NCBI GenBank assembly: GCA_905616445.1
Contig: CAJQSV010000004.1
Span: 1 to 49,426 of the forward strand
Direction: 5' to 3'
Length of the DNA stretch: 49,426 bases
From: an uncultured Pelagibacteraceae bacterium
GTDB lineage: Bacteria; Pseudomonadota; Alphaproteobacteria; Pelagibacterales; Pelagibacteraceae
Shown here: piece by piece, positions 8,910 to 18,203 of the stretch
How positions within the stretch are numbered: the stretch's first letter is position 1
How the letters are laid out: every line of letters begins with the position of its first letter
The notes under the pieces: model-generated
The model's database searches: none
What the model was told of the DNA's origin: nothing
Seen by the model: only the letters and a program-made list of their open reading frames with translations
Made by a program: the position numbers and the translations under genes

Positions 8910-10283
8910 CTATATAGAACTTAATCTAAAAATACTTTCAACTTCTTTTAATAGTTCTCTTTTAGCAAGAAATACAACCAGATCATCCTTTTCAAAAATA
9001 AAATCTGATCTAGGTATAACAACTTTATTAGCTCTCAAGACAGCTCCTATTCTTATATGCTCGGGTAAATTTGTATCTTTTATAGATTTATTAAGTAGTT
9101 CAGATTTTTCTAAAATTTCAGCTTCAATAAATTCGTATTCACCATCTTGCACTGAATAAACTGTCTCGATCGTTCCTTTGTGAACATGTTCCATTATTCT
9201 AGACACAGTAGTCATTCGCGGGTCAACAAGATCGTCAATATTTAATGATTTTTGTAACAAACTATAATTAGATTTATTTACTATAGCGATAGTACGTTTT
9301 GTTGGACTATATTTTTCAGCCAATACGCAAACCATAATGTTATCTTCATCGTCATTGGTTAATGCTAGTATTGTTTCTGTCTCTTCGATATTTGCTTCTT
9401 TAAGTATTTCTTCATCAAGAGCATCTCCACAAATTACAATTGAAGAAGTTAGTTCGGTAGCTATTACTTCTGCTCTTTCTTTGTCTTTTTCTATTATTTT
9501 AACTCTAGCGCCATCAAAGTTTGATTCTAGTAGCTTGGCTAAATTTAAACCGATATTACCACCTCCTACAATAAGTATTTTTTTTGCGGTCTTTTCTTCG
9601 TGTCCAAAAGCTTTCAAAATTTGTGTGAGCTGATCAGTGCTGACTACTACATACGCTTTGTCGCCTTCTAGTAATTTATCATTCTTTTTTAAAAAAATAA
9701 ATTTATCTTTTCTAACTACCGCAAGAATATTAGCTTTAAAATCTGGGAATTTTTCAGTTAAATTTTTTAAAGACATATTAATAGTTGGACAATCTTTTTT
9801 AACTGCAATTTCTAAAACTTTAATCTTGTCGCCTGCAAAAGGTACATTATCAAGCGCTCCTGGAGCTTCTAATTTTCTAAAGAGGGATTTTGCAACTTCC
9901 ATTTCTGGTGAAATAATAACATCTATTGGTAAATTAGATTTATTATACAGCTTACTCCACCTACCTTCTAAAAATTCTTTAGCTCTAATTCTTGCAATTT
10001 TTTTGTTAACATTAAATAAACTGTGTGCTAACTGGCAAATGATCATATTAGTTTCGTCGTTTTTTGTTACTGCTATAATCATGTCGGCATTAGCAGCACC
10101 AGCATTTTCGAGCACTGAAGGGAAAGTTGCTCTGCCCACTATTCCTTTTACGTCTTGAGTTTCATTTATTTTTTTTATATCTTCGGATGACTGATCAATA
10201 ACAGTAATAGAATGTGCTTGTGCAGATAGTTGTTTGCTTATTGAAATACCGACTTTGCCGGCTCCACATATAATTATATTCAT
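8910..10283 (-). CDS. trkA: Trk potassium uptake regulatory protein TrkA
   Basis: Peripheral NAD(H)-binding regulator that gates TrkH, 457 residues, the usual size. Two RCK units are visible. The first starts at once with MNIIICGAGKVGISISKQL, and the second Rossmann motif GGGNIGLNLAKLL lies near residue 240. Each is followed by a TrkA-C-type domain with the typical FLKKNDKLLEGDKAYVV and FIFEKDDLVVFL segments. It lies two bases from ntrX upstream and two from trkH downstream. The ntrYX-trkA neighbourhood is widespread in Alphaproteobacteria. Several long open frames opposite this gene are antisense shadows. Confidence 0.95.
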   Translation of the reverse strand: MNIIICGAGKVGISISKQLSAQAHSITVIDQSSEDIKKINETQDVKGIVGRATFPSVLENAGAANADMIIAVTKNDETNMIICQLAHSLFNVNKKIARIRAKEFLEGRWSKLYNKSNLPIDVIISPEMEVAKSLFRKLEAPGALDNVPFAGDKIKVLEIAVKKDCPTINMSLKNLTEKFPDFKANILAVVRKDKFIFLKKNDKLLEGDKAYVVVSTDQLTQILKAFGHEEKTAKKILIVGGGNIGLNLAKLLESNFDGARVKIIEKDKERAEVIATELTSSIVICGDALDEEILKEANIEETETILALTNDDEDNIMVCVLAEKYSPTKRTIAIVNKSNYSLLQKSLNIDDLVDPRMTTVSRIMEHVHKGTIETVYSVQDGEYEFIEAEILEKSELLNKSIKDTNLPEHIRIGAVLRANKVVIPRSDFIFEKDDLVVFLAKRELLKEVESIFRLSSI

Positions 10284-10285
10284 GA

Positions 10286-11656
10286 TTAATTGAGACCTTT
10301 TATACCTAAAGATTTTAATTTTCTATGGAGTGCTGATCTTTCCATGCCTATAAAATCAGCTGTTTTAGATATATTTCCGTTATTTTTTTTTAACTGAGAG
10401 GTTAAGTAGTTTGTTTCAAACTGTTCTCGAGCTTCTTTAAGTGGATACGATAAAGTATTGTTTAATAAGTTATGATTGTCATTTAAGGATTCTGGATTAT
10501 CTTTTAAAATATCTGTAAGCAACTTATTGGTATCTTTTTTATCCTCATGTATAGAAAGAATGGTTATTCTTTCTATTAAGTTTCTTAATTCTCTAACATT
10601 ACCTGGCCAATTATAGCTATATAATAAATCGTTATTCCCATCTATTTTAGCTTCCTGCACACCGTTAATTTCAGCAATTTTATTGCTAAAATATTTTATT
10701 AACAAAGGGATGTCTTCTGTTCTTGATTGAAGTAAAGGCATATGAACGGGTACAACATTTATTCTGTGGTAAAGATCTTCCCTAAATTTGTTTTCTTGAA
10801 TTAATTTTTTTAAATCTTTTGACGTAGAAGAAATAATACGAATATTCACATTAACTTCTTTTGTCCCTTTAATTCTTTTAAATTTTTGATCAATGAGTAT
10901 TCTTAAAATATTTGACTGTATCTTAAAAGGTATTTCTGAAACTTCGTCTAAAAGTAAAGTGCCATGATTTGCTTTTTCTAAAACGCCGTAATCAATATTA
11001 CCATTTTCATACTCTTCACCAAAAAGTTGTTTTTCATATTTTTCTTCTTGTAGTAGAGCTGCATTGAAAACTACAAATGGGTTATCGGCTCTAGAGGAGT
11101 TTTTGTGTATTTTTCTTGCTACAAGTTCTTTTCCTGTCCCTGTTTGACCTGTAATTAAAATTCTGCTTTCTGCTGCAGCTAATTTTTCTATAGTTTTCTT
11201 AATTTTTAAAATTTCAGCACTTTTTCCAACAAGATCAAATGAATGAAATAATTTATTTTCAGCATTATTTTTTTCTTTTTTTATGTGGGTGACTTCTAGA
11301 GCTCGTTTTACATAGTTTAATAATTTCTCGGAAGTAAAAGGTTTTTCAACAAATTCGTAAGCTCCTATTCTAATTGCTTCTACAGCTACTTGAACGTTAG
11401 CGTGTCCAGAAATCATTATTACGGGTAAAGACTTGTCCTTGTTCATTATTAATTTTAATAAATCGATACCGTCTTTATCACCCTTATCTAATTTAATATC
11501 TATAATAGCTAAACTTGGCGTTTTGGTATTTATTTCATTAATAGCCTGTTCGTAATTTGCAGCAGATCTTACAATGTACCCTTTTTCCTTCAGGATATTG
11601 CAGACCAAAAAACGTATGTCTGGATTGTCATCTATTATTAAAATTTCTTTATTCAT
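10286..11656 (-). CDS. ntrX: NtrX-type response regulator lacking the sigma-54 GAFTGA loop
   Basis: Response regulator of 456 residues with three domains: a receiver (1-120, phospho-acceptor Asp53 in AIIDIKLD), an AAA+ domain (about 140-365, Walker A GQTGTGKE at 170-177, Walker B LLLDEV near 234-239), and a C-terminal Fis-type helix-turn-helix (NISKTADFIGMERSALHRKL). The GAFTGA loop that contacts sigma-54 should follow ELFG, but the protein reads LFGEEYENGNIDYGVLEKAN. It therefore should not act as a classical sigma-54 activator, in line with other alphaproteobacterial NtrX and with the absence of rpoN in SAR11. It directly abuts ntrY. Confidence 0.93.
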   Translation of the reverse strand: MNKEILIIDDNPDIRFLVCNILKEKGYIVRSAANYEQAINEINTKTPSLAIIDIKLDKGDKDGIDLLKLIMNKDKSLPVIMISGHANVQVAVEAIRIGAYEFVEKPFTSEKLLNYVKRALEVTHIKKEKNNAENKLFHSFDLVGKSAEILKIKKTIEKLAAAESRILITGQTGTGKELVARKIHKNSSRADNPFVVFNAALLQEEKYEKQLFGEEYENGNIDYGVLEKANHGTLLLDEVSEIPFKIQSNILRILIDQKFKRIKGTKEVNVNIRIISSTSKDLKKLIQENKFREDLYHRINVVPVHMPLLQSRTEDIPLLIKYFSNKIAEINGVQEAKIDGNNDLLYSYNWPGNVRELRNLIERITILSIHEDKKDTNKLLTDILKDNPESLNDNHNLLNNTLSYPLKEAREQFETNYLTSQLKKNNGNISKTADFIGMERSALHRKLKSLGIKGLN

Positions 11657-13424
11657 TTAATTAATTTGTGGAAATATAATCAAAACTTTTACACCTGGAT
11701 TATTGTTAGAAATCGTAAATTCACCTTTGTGTTCATTGATTATTTTACTTACTATAGGAAGGCCAAGACCCGTTCCTTCTTTCTTTGTTGTAAAGTATGG
11801 TGTCATTATTTTGGAGATATCGTTTATACCTACACCATTATCAATTAATAGTAAGTTTATATAATGATTATTTTGATTAATTTCTATATTTATTTTACCT
11901 TTAAAAAGCTTGTCTTTTTCCTTTCTTTCCAAAATTGAATCTTCCGAATTTTTTAAAAGATTTATAAAAACTCTATATAATTGTTCTTCATCTCCATAAA
12001 TAGTAAATTTTTTTTTGTTTGATTTTACATAAATTTCATTTTTGGAAGACATTTTGTAAAAATCTACAGCTTTTTTTACAACAAGATCTATTTCAATTTT
12101 TTTAAAAATTGGACTCGGCATTCTTGCAAAGCTTGAAAACTCATTAACTAAATTTTCTATATCTTTGATTTGTCTATTGATTGTATTTAAATAATTTTTA
12201 AACTCATCTTGTCCTTCTGTAATTTTTTTATAAAATTTTTCTTGAAGTCTATCAATTGATAGCTGAATAGGTGTTAAAGGATTTTTTTATTTCATGAGCA
12301 AGCTTTCTAGCAACTGTTTCCCAGGCAGAATAACGTTCTGCTGTTAAAAGTTTATCTTGTTGTTTTTTTAATCTTTCTATCATGTTGTTAAAATTTTTAT
12401 TTAACATTAGAAATTCTTCATCGCTTGCAGATTCTGGAACTTTACTATCTAAAATACCTTTGCTGATATTATTAGAGGCTGTGATTAGGTTGACAATAGG
12501 TGTTGTAAGCCTATCCGCAAAAGCAATTGCTACAATTGTTGAAATGAATAATAGTAATCCTACAACTAAAATATAGATAATTGCAAAAGTTATTTTTATA
12601 CCAAGTTGCTTATTTTCAATGGTGTAATAAAAATTAACAGCTTGTTGAGTTTCACCTAAATATCTAATAATTTCAGGATCAACATTTCTTGATATAAATA
12701 AATAAGTGTCAATTAAACTATTTAATTTAATCATTGCTGAAGTTTTGCTGTCTATACTGTTATTAATTAATACAGGAAATCCTTCTAGGGCTTTGTTAAT
12801 TTCATTCTCAGAGGGTTCTACAAAGTTTTCAACACTATCCGCGTCATAGAATATAATATTAGCTGAACTATCAATTAAAAAAATATCGTCTACCCTTCTT
12901 AATAATTTCTCAGATCTTGCAATATTTTTAAATTTATTTGGAGAAGAATAAAATAAAGCTGAAGCTCTATTTAGACCAACGCTCATTAGAAAAACATCAG
13001 ATCTAACTGTTTTTTTATTTTGCTCTAAATAATTTTTAGCAACATCATATGAACTATTTACAGCTTTTGTGATTTGAGAATTGAAAAAATTTTGAAGTCC
13101 GTAATTAAAAATAAAAAGAGAAAAAACTGCAATAAGAAAAGATGGAATAAAAGTAAATAAGGTAAATAAAGATATGTAGCGTAAACTTGTTTGTGAACCA
13201 ACTTTCTTTTTTTTTGCTGAAAAATATAAGCTTAAACTTTTTTTAGATATTATAAATAAAAAAGCAATAAGCAAAAATGTATCTAAAACTAATAAAGATT
13301 GTAAATTAATATTTAAAAATAAAAATTTTGGATTAATAAAGGCTAAAAATGTAAGTATACATAGCCCAATAGAAATAATAGAAAGTATGATAACTAATTT
13401 AAAATTTTTTAATTTATTAAACAT
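11657..13424 (-). pseudogene. ntrY: NtrY-type sensor histidine kinase, split by a +1 frameshift in an A7 tract
   Basis: The first part (13424 to 12252, 390 residues) has hydrophobic segments near 10-60 and 85-110, a periplasmic loop, a further membrane segment near 275-305, HAMP, and the start of the HisKA box with His377 (KLAHEIK). It then runs into KSFNTYSAIN and a stop. Removing one A from the seven-A tract (T7 at 12282-12288 on the plus strand) restores HEIKNPLTPIQLS. The frame then runs without a stop into the rest, which holds the N box (INLLKNSEDS), G1 (DNGVGI), F box (PYFTTKK) and G2 (GTGLGLPIV), ending at 11657. The repaired protein would be 588 residues. No PAS domain is seen between HAMP and HisKA. 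Assembly error, true lesion and slippage are all possible. Confidence 0.85.
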
Positions 13425-13469
13425 ATAAAAATACCAATAATTTATATAAACATAATATAATCTTACTCA
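13425..13469. promoter_or_regulatory. Divergent ntrY / ispDF intergenic region with a TATAAT box
   Basis: Only 45 bases separate the two divergent start codons, so both promoters must lie here. On the plus strand a perfect TATAAT sits at 13456-13461. A transcript starting about seven bases later would begin only a base or two before the ispDF ATG at 13470, so it would be nearly leaderless. I see no good -35 hexamer at the expected spacing. The minus-strand promoter is not clear, though TATAAA-like sequence is present. Confidence 0.4.
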
Positions 13470-14606
13470 ATGGGATATTCTTTTATTTTACTTGCCGGTG
13501 GAGAAAGCAGTCGATTTAAATCCAATCTGCCTAAACCGTACCACAAAATAGCAGGGAAAACTCTTATCGAAATATCAATTGATAAAATTAAGCAATTTAA
13601 ACAATTCAAAAAAATAATTATTGTTTATAACAAAAAACATTTAAAATATTTAAAAAAAATTAACCTCAAAAATGTTATTATTATTTGCGGAGGCAGTACT
13701 AGAGAGCGGTCTACCTATAATGCATTAAGTTATTTGCAAAAGCAAAAAGGTATTAAAAAAGTTTTAATCCATGACGCGGCAAGGCCTAATTTTTCAAAAA
13801 ATTTAATAAAAAAAATTTGTGTTGAATCTAAAAAAAATCTTGTAGTAATTCCAGTTTTAGAATTACAAGACTCATTAAAAGAAAGAAATAAAAAAAATAA
13901 ATTTAAAAATTTAAAAAGAAATAATTTTTTTTTAACTCAAACACCTCAATGTTTTAATATTAAAGAAATTTTTAATCTACATAAAAAAAATAAAGGTACA
14001 CATGCAGATGATGATCTGTCGTTAATAGAAAGTAATAATAAAATTAAATTCATAAATGGAGAAAAAAAAAATTTTAAAATTACAAATACAGATGACCTCG
14101 ATCTTCTTAAAGATATTTGCAAGTCTAATTTAAAAATTGGTATTGGTTTTGATGTTCATAGACTAGTTAAGGGAAGAAAGCTTTTTTTAGGTGGGGTTAA
14201 AATTCCATCTTCTGTTGGAACTTTAGGTCATTCAGACGGAGACCCAGTTCTTCATGCAATAATTGATGCAATACTAGGTGCGTGCCAAATGGGGGATATA
14301 GGAGAAAAATTTTCTAACAAGAATAAAAGGTTTAAAGATATAAGTTCATCAAAACTTATAAAAGTAGTCATTGATCAAATTAAAAATAAAAATTACGAAA
14401 TTAATAACCTTGATGTAAATATAATTACCGAAACTCCTAAAATTAATAAATTTAAAAACAAAATCATTAAAAATATTTCTAGGTTATGCAAAATACCTGT
14501 GGAATGTATAAATATTAAAGCAAAAACAACTGAAAAACTTGGGGTAATAGGTCGTGAAGAAGCTATAGCTTCTGAGGTTATAATTTCAGTAATTAAATAT
14601 GATTGA
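13470..14606 (+). CDS. ispDF: Bifunctional IspD/IspF isoprenoid enzyme
   Basis: Fused cytoplasmic enzyme of the MEP isoprenoid pathway, 378 residues. The N-terminal half (1-220) is the MEP cytidylyltransferase, with the nucleotide-binding start LLAGGESSRFKSNLPKPY and DAARP near 105-110. The C-terminal half (about 222-378) is the cyclodiphosphate synthase, with GIGFDVHR, the metal-binding GHSDGDPVLHA and the conserved KAKTTEKLG near the end. The fusion joins two non-consecutive steps (IspE acts between them) and is a common alphaproteobacterial arrangement. It is divergent from ntrY and overlaps pgpA by eight bases. Confidence 0.97.
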   Translation: MGYSFILLAGGESSRFKSNLPKPYHKIAGKTLIEISIDKIKQFKQFKKIIIVYNKKHLKYLKKINLKNVIIICGGSTRERSTYNALSYLQKQKGIKKVLIHDAARPNFSKNLIKKICVESKKNLVVIPVLELQDSLKERNKKNKFKNLKRNNFFLTQTPQCFNIKEIFNLHKKNKGTHADDDLSLIESNNKIKFINGEKKNFKITNTDDLDLLKDICKSNLKIGIGFDVHRLVKGRKLFLGGVKIPSSVGTLGHSDGDPVLHAIIDAILGACQMGDIGEKFSNKNKRFKDISSSKLIKVVIDQIKNKNYEINNLDVNIITETPKINKFKNKIIKNISRLCKIPVECINIKAKTTEKLGVIGREEAIASEVIISVIKYD

Positions 14607-15090
14607 AAAATTAAATTTATTAATACTTACTATGTTGGGCTTGGGTAACTCAAAATACGCGCCTGGTACTGTTGCCTCGTTTGCTACTTGTTCAATCTAT
14701 ATTTTTTTTTATAATTTTCAAATAAATATAATTTATTTAATTTTTGGTGTAGTTTTTATATTCATATATTCTGTTTATTCTATAGATGCTTTTAAAAATT
14801 TATTTTCAAAAATTGATGCTAAAGAAATAGTTATAGATGAATTTATAGGACAGTCTATTCCAGTTTTAACTATTTATAGTTTTTTAGAAAATAACAATAT
14901 GGGTATTTTTATTTTATATACTTTTATTTCTTTTGTTTTATTCAGATTGTTCGATATATGGAAACCATACCCAATTAATAAAATTGACCAAAAGATAAAA
15001 AATGGATTTGGTGTAATTTTAGATGACGTAGTAGCAGGGCTTTACTCTGTTGTAATTCTAATAATTCTTATCTTTTTTATAAGTTTTTAA
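14599..15090 (+). CDS. pgpA: Phosphatidylglycerophosphatase A
   Basis: Membrane enzyme of 163 residues that removes phosphate from phosphatidylglycerophosphate to give phosphatidylglycerol. Family motifs are GLGNSKYAPGTVAS near 15-28, the acidic EIVIDEFIGQ near 75-85 and RLFDIWKPYPI near 115-125, with hydrophobic membrane helices between them. The ATG lies inside the last codons of ispDF, an eight-base overlap, so the two are co-translated. Its end overlaps the end of convergent rlmJ by 14 bases. Confidence 0.93.
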   Translation: MIEKLNLLILTMLGLGNSKYAPGTVASFATCSIYIFFYNFQINIIYLIFGVVFIFIYSVYSIDAFKNLFSKIDAKEIVIDEFIGQSIPVLTIYSFLENNNMGIFILYTFISFVLFRLFDIWKPYPINKIDQKIKNGFGVILDDVVAGLYSVVILIILIFFISF

Positions 15091-15904
15091 AATTGATAGA
15101 GCTTAGCTTGTTAGGTTCTTTAAGTATTTCTAAAAGAGTTTTCAGAGAAGTAGATATTTCATGATTCATATTATTGGGTGCGTTAACTAAAAAAAAACCT
15201 GTTCCCTGCATTCTTAAAAAGGAATTGTTAAGCAGTATATGAATTTGTGTGGTGTTTTTTAAGTTTAATTTAATAAAAGCATCAGTAAATAGTTTAGTTT
15301 TTTCTGTATCTAAAACAGGATACCAAATTAAGTAAACTGCTTCTGGGAATTGTTTACATGCGTGATTAGTTAATTTAATTACTTTTTCATATTCATTTTT
15401 AAGTTCATAAGAAGGATCAATTAAAACTAATCTTTGTCCTTCATATGTTGAAATAGCTTTATTAAGCGTTTGATATGAATTTGCTTTTTCTAACTTAACT
15501 CTTTTATCATTCTTAAAGTTATTCTCTAAATTTAAAAATTCTTTATTATGTAATTCGGAAAAATATAACTTATCCTTTTCATCTGTGAGCTTTGAGGCAA
15601 TAGAGCAAGAACCTGGATAAATTTTAAATTTTTCTTTTTTATTGAACGTTTTAATTAGGTCTAGATATTTATTAATTAAAACAATTTCAGTTTTTACGTT
15701 AAGTAATTTTGAAATACCGTTAAGATACTCTTTGTTTTTTTGCATAAAAGAATCTTCTGTAGAATATATTCCGGCTCCAGCGAAAGCATCAATGAAAGAA
15801 AAAGGCTTTTTGATTTTGAGTTTTTCAATTAAATAAACTAAAATTAAATGTTTAAATACATCTGCAAAGTTTCCACCATGATAACCGTGTCTGTAACTAA
15901 GCAT
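15077..15904 (-). CDS. rlmJ: 23S rRNA (adenine(2030)-N6)-methyltransferase RlmJ
   Basis: SAM-dependent rRNA methyltransferase of 275 residues, close to the E. coli RlmJ length. The N terminus LSYRHGYHGGNFADVFKH is diagnostic for the family. The SAM-binding segment FIDAFAGAGIYS lies near 38-49, and the catalytic DPSYELK, an N6-adenine (D/N)PPY-like motif, near 160. Its 3' end overlaps the convergent pgpA gene. It is followed five bases later by the HIT gene, so the two are probably one transcript. Confidence 0.95.
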   Translation of the reverse strand: MLSYRHGYHGGNFADVFKHLILVYLIEKLKIKKPFSFIDAFAGAGIYSTEDSFMQKNKEYLNGISKLLNVKTEIVLINKYLDLIKTFNKKEKFKIYPGSCSIASKLTDEKDKLYFSELHNKEFLNLENNFKNDKRVKLEKANSYQTLNKAISTYEGQRLVLIDPSYELKNEYEKVIKLTNHACKQFPEAVYLIWYPVLDTEKTKLFTDAFIKLNLKNTTQIHILLNNSFLRMQGTGFFLVNAPNNMNHEISTSLKTLLEILKEPNKLSSINFKNL

Positions 15905-15909
15905 AAAAG

Positions 15910-16311
15910 TTAGACTTTAAAAGCCTTTTGTAATTTAAGAATAGTTTTGTTTAAAGTGGTCTTAGAATAAGTTGTTTTTTTTACTACCCATACTGATAAA
16001 GGCCATGAACTATCTTTTTTTGATCTGGCAATAACATGAATGTGAAGTTGATAAACAATATTACCTATTTTTTCCACATTAAGATTAAAAGCTTTAAAAA
16101 CTTTCTTCATAAGTTTGGAAGCATAAACAATTTCTTGTATTAGTAAATTTTGATCTTTTTTCTTTAATTGAAAAATATCAGTAATATTTTTTCTTTTTGG
16201 TATTAAAATAATCCAAGGAAATTTCGAGTTATCAATTAATCTTACGTTGCAAAGTTTTAATTCAGTAATTAAGTGAGAATCTTTTAGAAAGTTTTTACTT
16301 ACTTTTTCCAT
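15910..16311 (-). CDS. HIT-domain nucleotide hydrolase
   Basis: Small histidine-triad protein of 133 residues. The family segment FPWIILIPKR lies near 31-40, and the catalytic stretch reads QLHIHVIAR near 88-96. It keeps two of the three histidines; the first position is Gln. Members hydrolyse or transfer nucleoside phosphates such as Ap4A or AMP-lysine, and no substrate can be named here. The ATG overlaps the stop of the upstream permease as TAATG. Likely operon: dusA, permease, HIT, rlmJ. Confidence 0.85.
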   Translation of the reverse strand: MEKVSKNFLKDSHLITELKLCNVRLIDNSKFPWIILIPKRKNITDIFQLKKKDQNLLIQEIVYASKLMKKVFKAFNLNVEKIGNIVYQLHIHVIARSKKDSSWPLSVWVVKKTTYSKTTLNKTILKLQKAFKV

Positions 16312-17141
16312 TAAAGTTTAAAATACTCATATAAAAATTTTGATCCAATAACGAATAAAAAAACACCAAAGTATTTGCTGATTTTTTTTTTGTTAATTTT
16401 ATGAACTGTTCTTGCTCCTATACTTGCCATAAATGTTGTTATTGGAATAAAAATTAAAAAAGCAGGTATGTTTAAAAAACCAATGCTTAAGGGTAAGTTA
16501 ACGTTTAAATAAGTACCAGTAATTAAAAATCCTATAGCTCCAAATAAAGCAATCAAAAACCCAATCGCAGCGGCACTACCTATAGCGTTATTAATTGAAT
16601 AACCAAAAAATTTTAATATGGGAACATTCATTACAGCTCCGCCTATACCCATTGGTGCAGAAATAAATCCAGATAAAAATCCAAAAAATATTTTTGAATT
16701 TGTTTTCATTTTAAGTTTAATGTTTTTTTCTTTCTCTTTTAAAAACAGTAGATAAAAAGCTAAAATAAATAATACAATCGAAAAAAAAAGGACTAGAGGC
16801 TTAGTGTTTAAGCTTGCGGCAAAAATTGTTCCAAAGATAACTCCTAAAACAACAAATCCGCCGTAAGTTTTAACAACGTTAAAATCAACAGCTTTAAACT
16901 TATGGTGCGTAATGACTGAAACGATAGAAGTCGGGATGATAATAGAGAAAGATGTCCCAACAGCTAGATGCATAATATAAGACGGGTCAACTCCAAAAGA
17001 TGAAAATAGGTAATAAAGAAAAGGAACCGATATCAAACCTCCTCCAATGCCAAATAATCCTGCAAAAAAACCAACAGGTATTGCTGTTAAAACCATTAAA
17101 CCTACAAAGAATAAAATTTCACTCTGAGTAAACGTTTCCAA
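16311..17141 (-). CDS. TauE/SafE (TSUP) family membrane permease
   Basis: Integral membrane protein of 276 residues with about eight hydrophobic helices. Two family repeats are visible, GFFAGLFGIGGGLISVPFL near 25-43 and GFISAPMGIGGAVMNVPIL near 156-175. The family exports or imports sulfur- or organic-acid anions such as sulfite, sulfoacetate or 2-carbon acids. The substrate cannot be read from the sequence. It lies one base from dusA and overlaps the HIT gene as TAATG, giving no metabolic clue. Confidence 0.9.
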   Translation of the reverse strand: METFTQSEILFFVGLMVLTAIPVGFFAGLFGIGGGLISVPFLYYLFSSFGVDPSYIMHLAVGTSFSIIIPTSIVSVITHHKFKAVDFNVVKTYGGFVVLGVIFGTIFAASLNTKPLVLFFSIVLFILAFYLLFLKEKEKNIKLKMKTNSKIFFGFLSGFISAPMGIGGAVMNVPILKFFGYSINNAIGSAAAIGFLIALFGAIGFLITGTYLNVNLPLSIGFLNIPAFLIFIPITTFMASIGARTVHKINKKKISKYFGVFLFVIGSKFLYEYFKL

Positions 17142-17142
17142 A

Positions 17143-18129
17143 TTATCTTTCTAGTGTAATTGAAGTGTTATTGTTTTTAATTTGATCCATAATATGATCT
17201 ACTTTTTGAATGTCTGCATCTCTAATGCACATATTTTTCGATAAGTACTGTTTCCATTGTTTTGATCCATTTTGACCATGAAACAATCCAACGGTATGTC
17301 TCATTATATGATTTAGCTGAACACCTTTTTTAGTCTCTTCTTGTATATAAGGAATTAATTTTTCCATAACCTCTGATCTACTTGGAACATTTTCATTTTT
17401 AAATATTTCTTTTTCAATATCAGCTAAAAAATAAGGAGAATGATAAATTGCTCTACCGATCATAACACCATCCACTTTATCTAAATGTTCTTTAATGTCA
17501 TTGGTTTCTGTAATTCCTCCATTTATTATAACTTCGTCTTCTTTAAATTCTTCTTTTAATTTGTAAACGAAATCATATTTTAAAGGTGGTATTGTTAAAT
17601 TTTGTTTGGGACTTAATTTTTTCAAAATTGCTCTTCTTGCGTGTATGATAAATTTTTTTGTACCTGCTTTTTTTAAAATTGAAATAAATTCTTTTAAAAA
17701 ATAAAAATCTTCAATATCATCATAGCCAATTCTAGTTTTTATAGAGACAGGAAGTTTTGTGGAATTAACCATAGCATTAACGCAATCAGCAACAAGATTT
17801 GGTTCTTTCATTAAACAAGCACCAAATTTATTTTTTTGAACTTTCTTGCTTGGGCAGCCAAGATTTAAATTAATTTCATCGTAACCGTACTGTTCTGATA
17901 TTTTACAGGCTTCAGCTAGTTCTGAGGGATTAGAACCGCCTAACTGTAAAATTGTTGGGTTTTCAACCTTCTTAAATGATAATATTTTATCTCTGTCTCC
18001 TCTAATGATTGCATTAGAAACTATCATTTCAGAATAAAGATGGAGGTTTTTACTTATCAAACTTAAAAAATATCTTTCGTGTCTATCTGTGCAGTCCATC
18101 ATTGGAGCTACAGATATAGTCTTTTTCAT
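17143..18129 (-). CDS. dusA: tRNA-dihydrouridine(20/20a) synthase DusA
   Basis: FMN-dependent enzyme of 328 residues reducing uridine to dihydrouridine in the tRNA D-loop. The N terminus SVAPMMDCTDRHER, the segment INLNLGCPSKKVQKNKFGAC with the catalytic Cys, the FMN-site KTRIGYDD and NGGITETND are typical of DusA rather than DusB or DusC. The C-terminal RNA-recognition helix bundle (MRHTVGLFHGQNGSKQWKQ) is also DusA-like. It starts 17 bases after the rpoZ stop on the same strand. Confidence 0.95.
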   Translation of the reverse strand: MKKTISVAPMMDCTDRHERYFLSLISKNLHLYSEMIVSNAIIRGDRDKILSFKKVENPTILQLGGSNPSELAEACKISEQYGYDEINLNLGCPSKKVQKNKFGACLMKEPNLVADCVNAMVNSTKLPVSIKTRIGYDDIEDFYFLKEFISILKKAGTKKFIIHARRAILKKLSPKQNLTIPPLKYDFVYKLKEEFKEDEVIINGGITETNDIKEHLDKVDGVMIGRAIYHSPYFLADIEKEIFKNENVPSRSEVMEKLIPYIQEETKKGVQLNHIMRHTVGLFHGQNGSKQWKQYLSKNMCIRDADIQKVDHIMDQIKNNNTSITLER

Positions 18130-18146
18130 TTTTAAATTATTTTTTA

Positions 18147-18203
18147 TTATTCTTTTACTTCTTCTTTTGCTTCTTCTTTTACTTCTTCTTTTACTTCTTC
18201 TTT
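18147..18203 (-). repeat. 12-bp tandem repeat in the rpoZ 3' end
   Basis: About four copies of a 12-base unit (coding strand GAAGAAGTAAAA, one copy with GCA for GTA) encode the repeated EEVK/EEAK end of omega. Copy number could change by slippage without shifting the frame. Confidence 0.75.

Noticed and set aside
8875-10158. Long plus-strand open frames (94, 98 and 173 codons) opposite trkH/trkA
   Set aside because: They mirror the codon bias of a well-supported gene pair, have Ser/Leu-rich composition without motifs, and lack ribosome-binding sites; they are antisense shadows.
18147-18203. CRISPR-like or intergenic repeat array
   Set aside because: The 12-bp repeats are contiguous, in frame, and encode the rpoZ tail.
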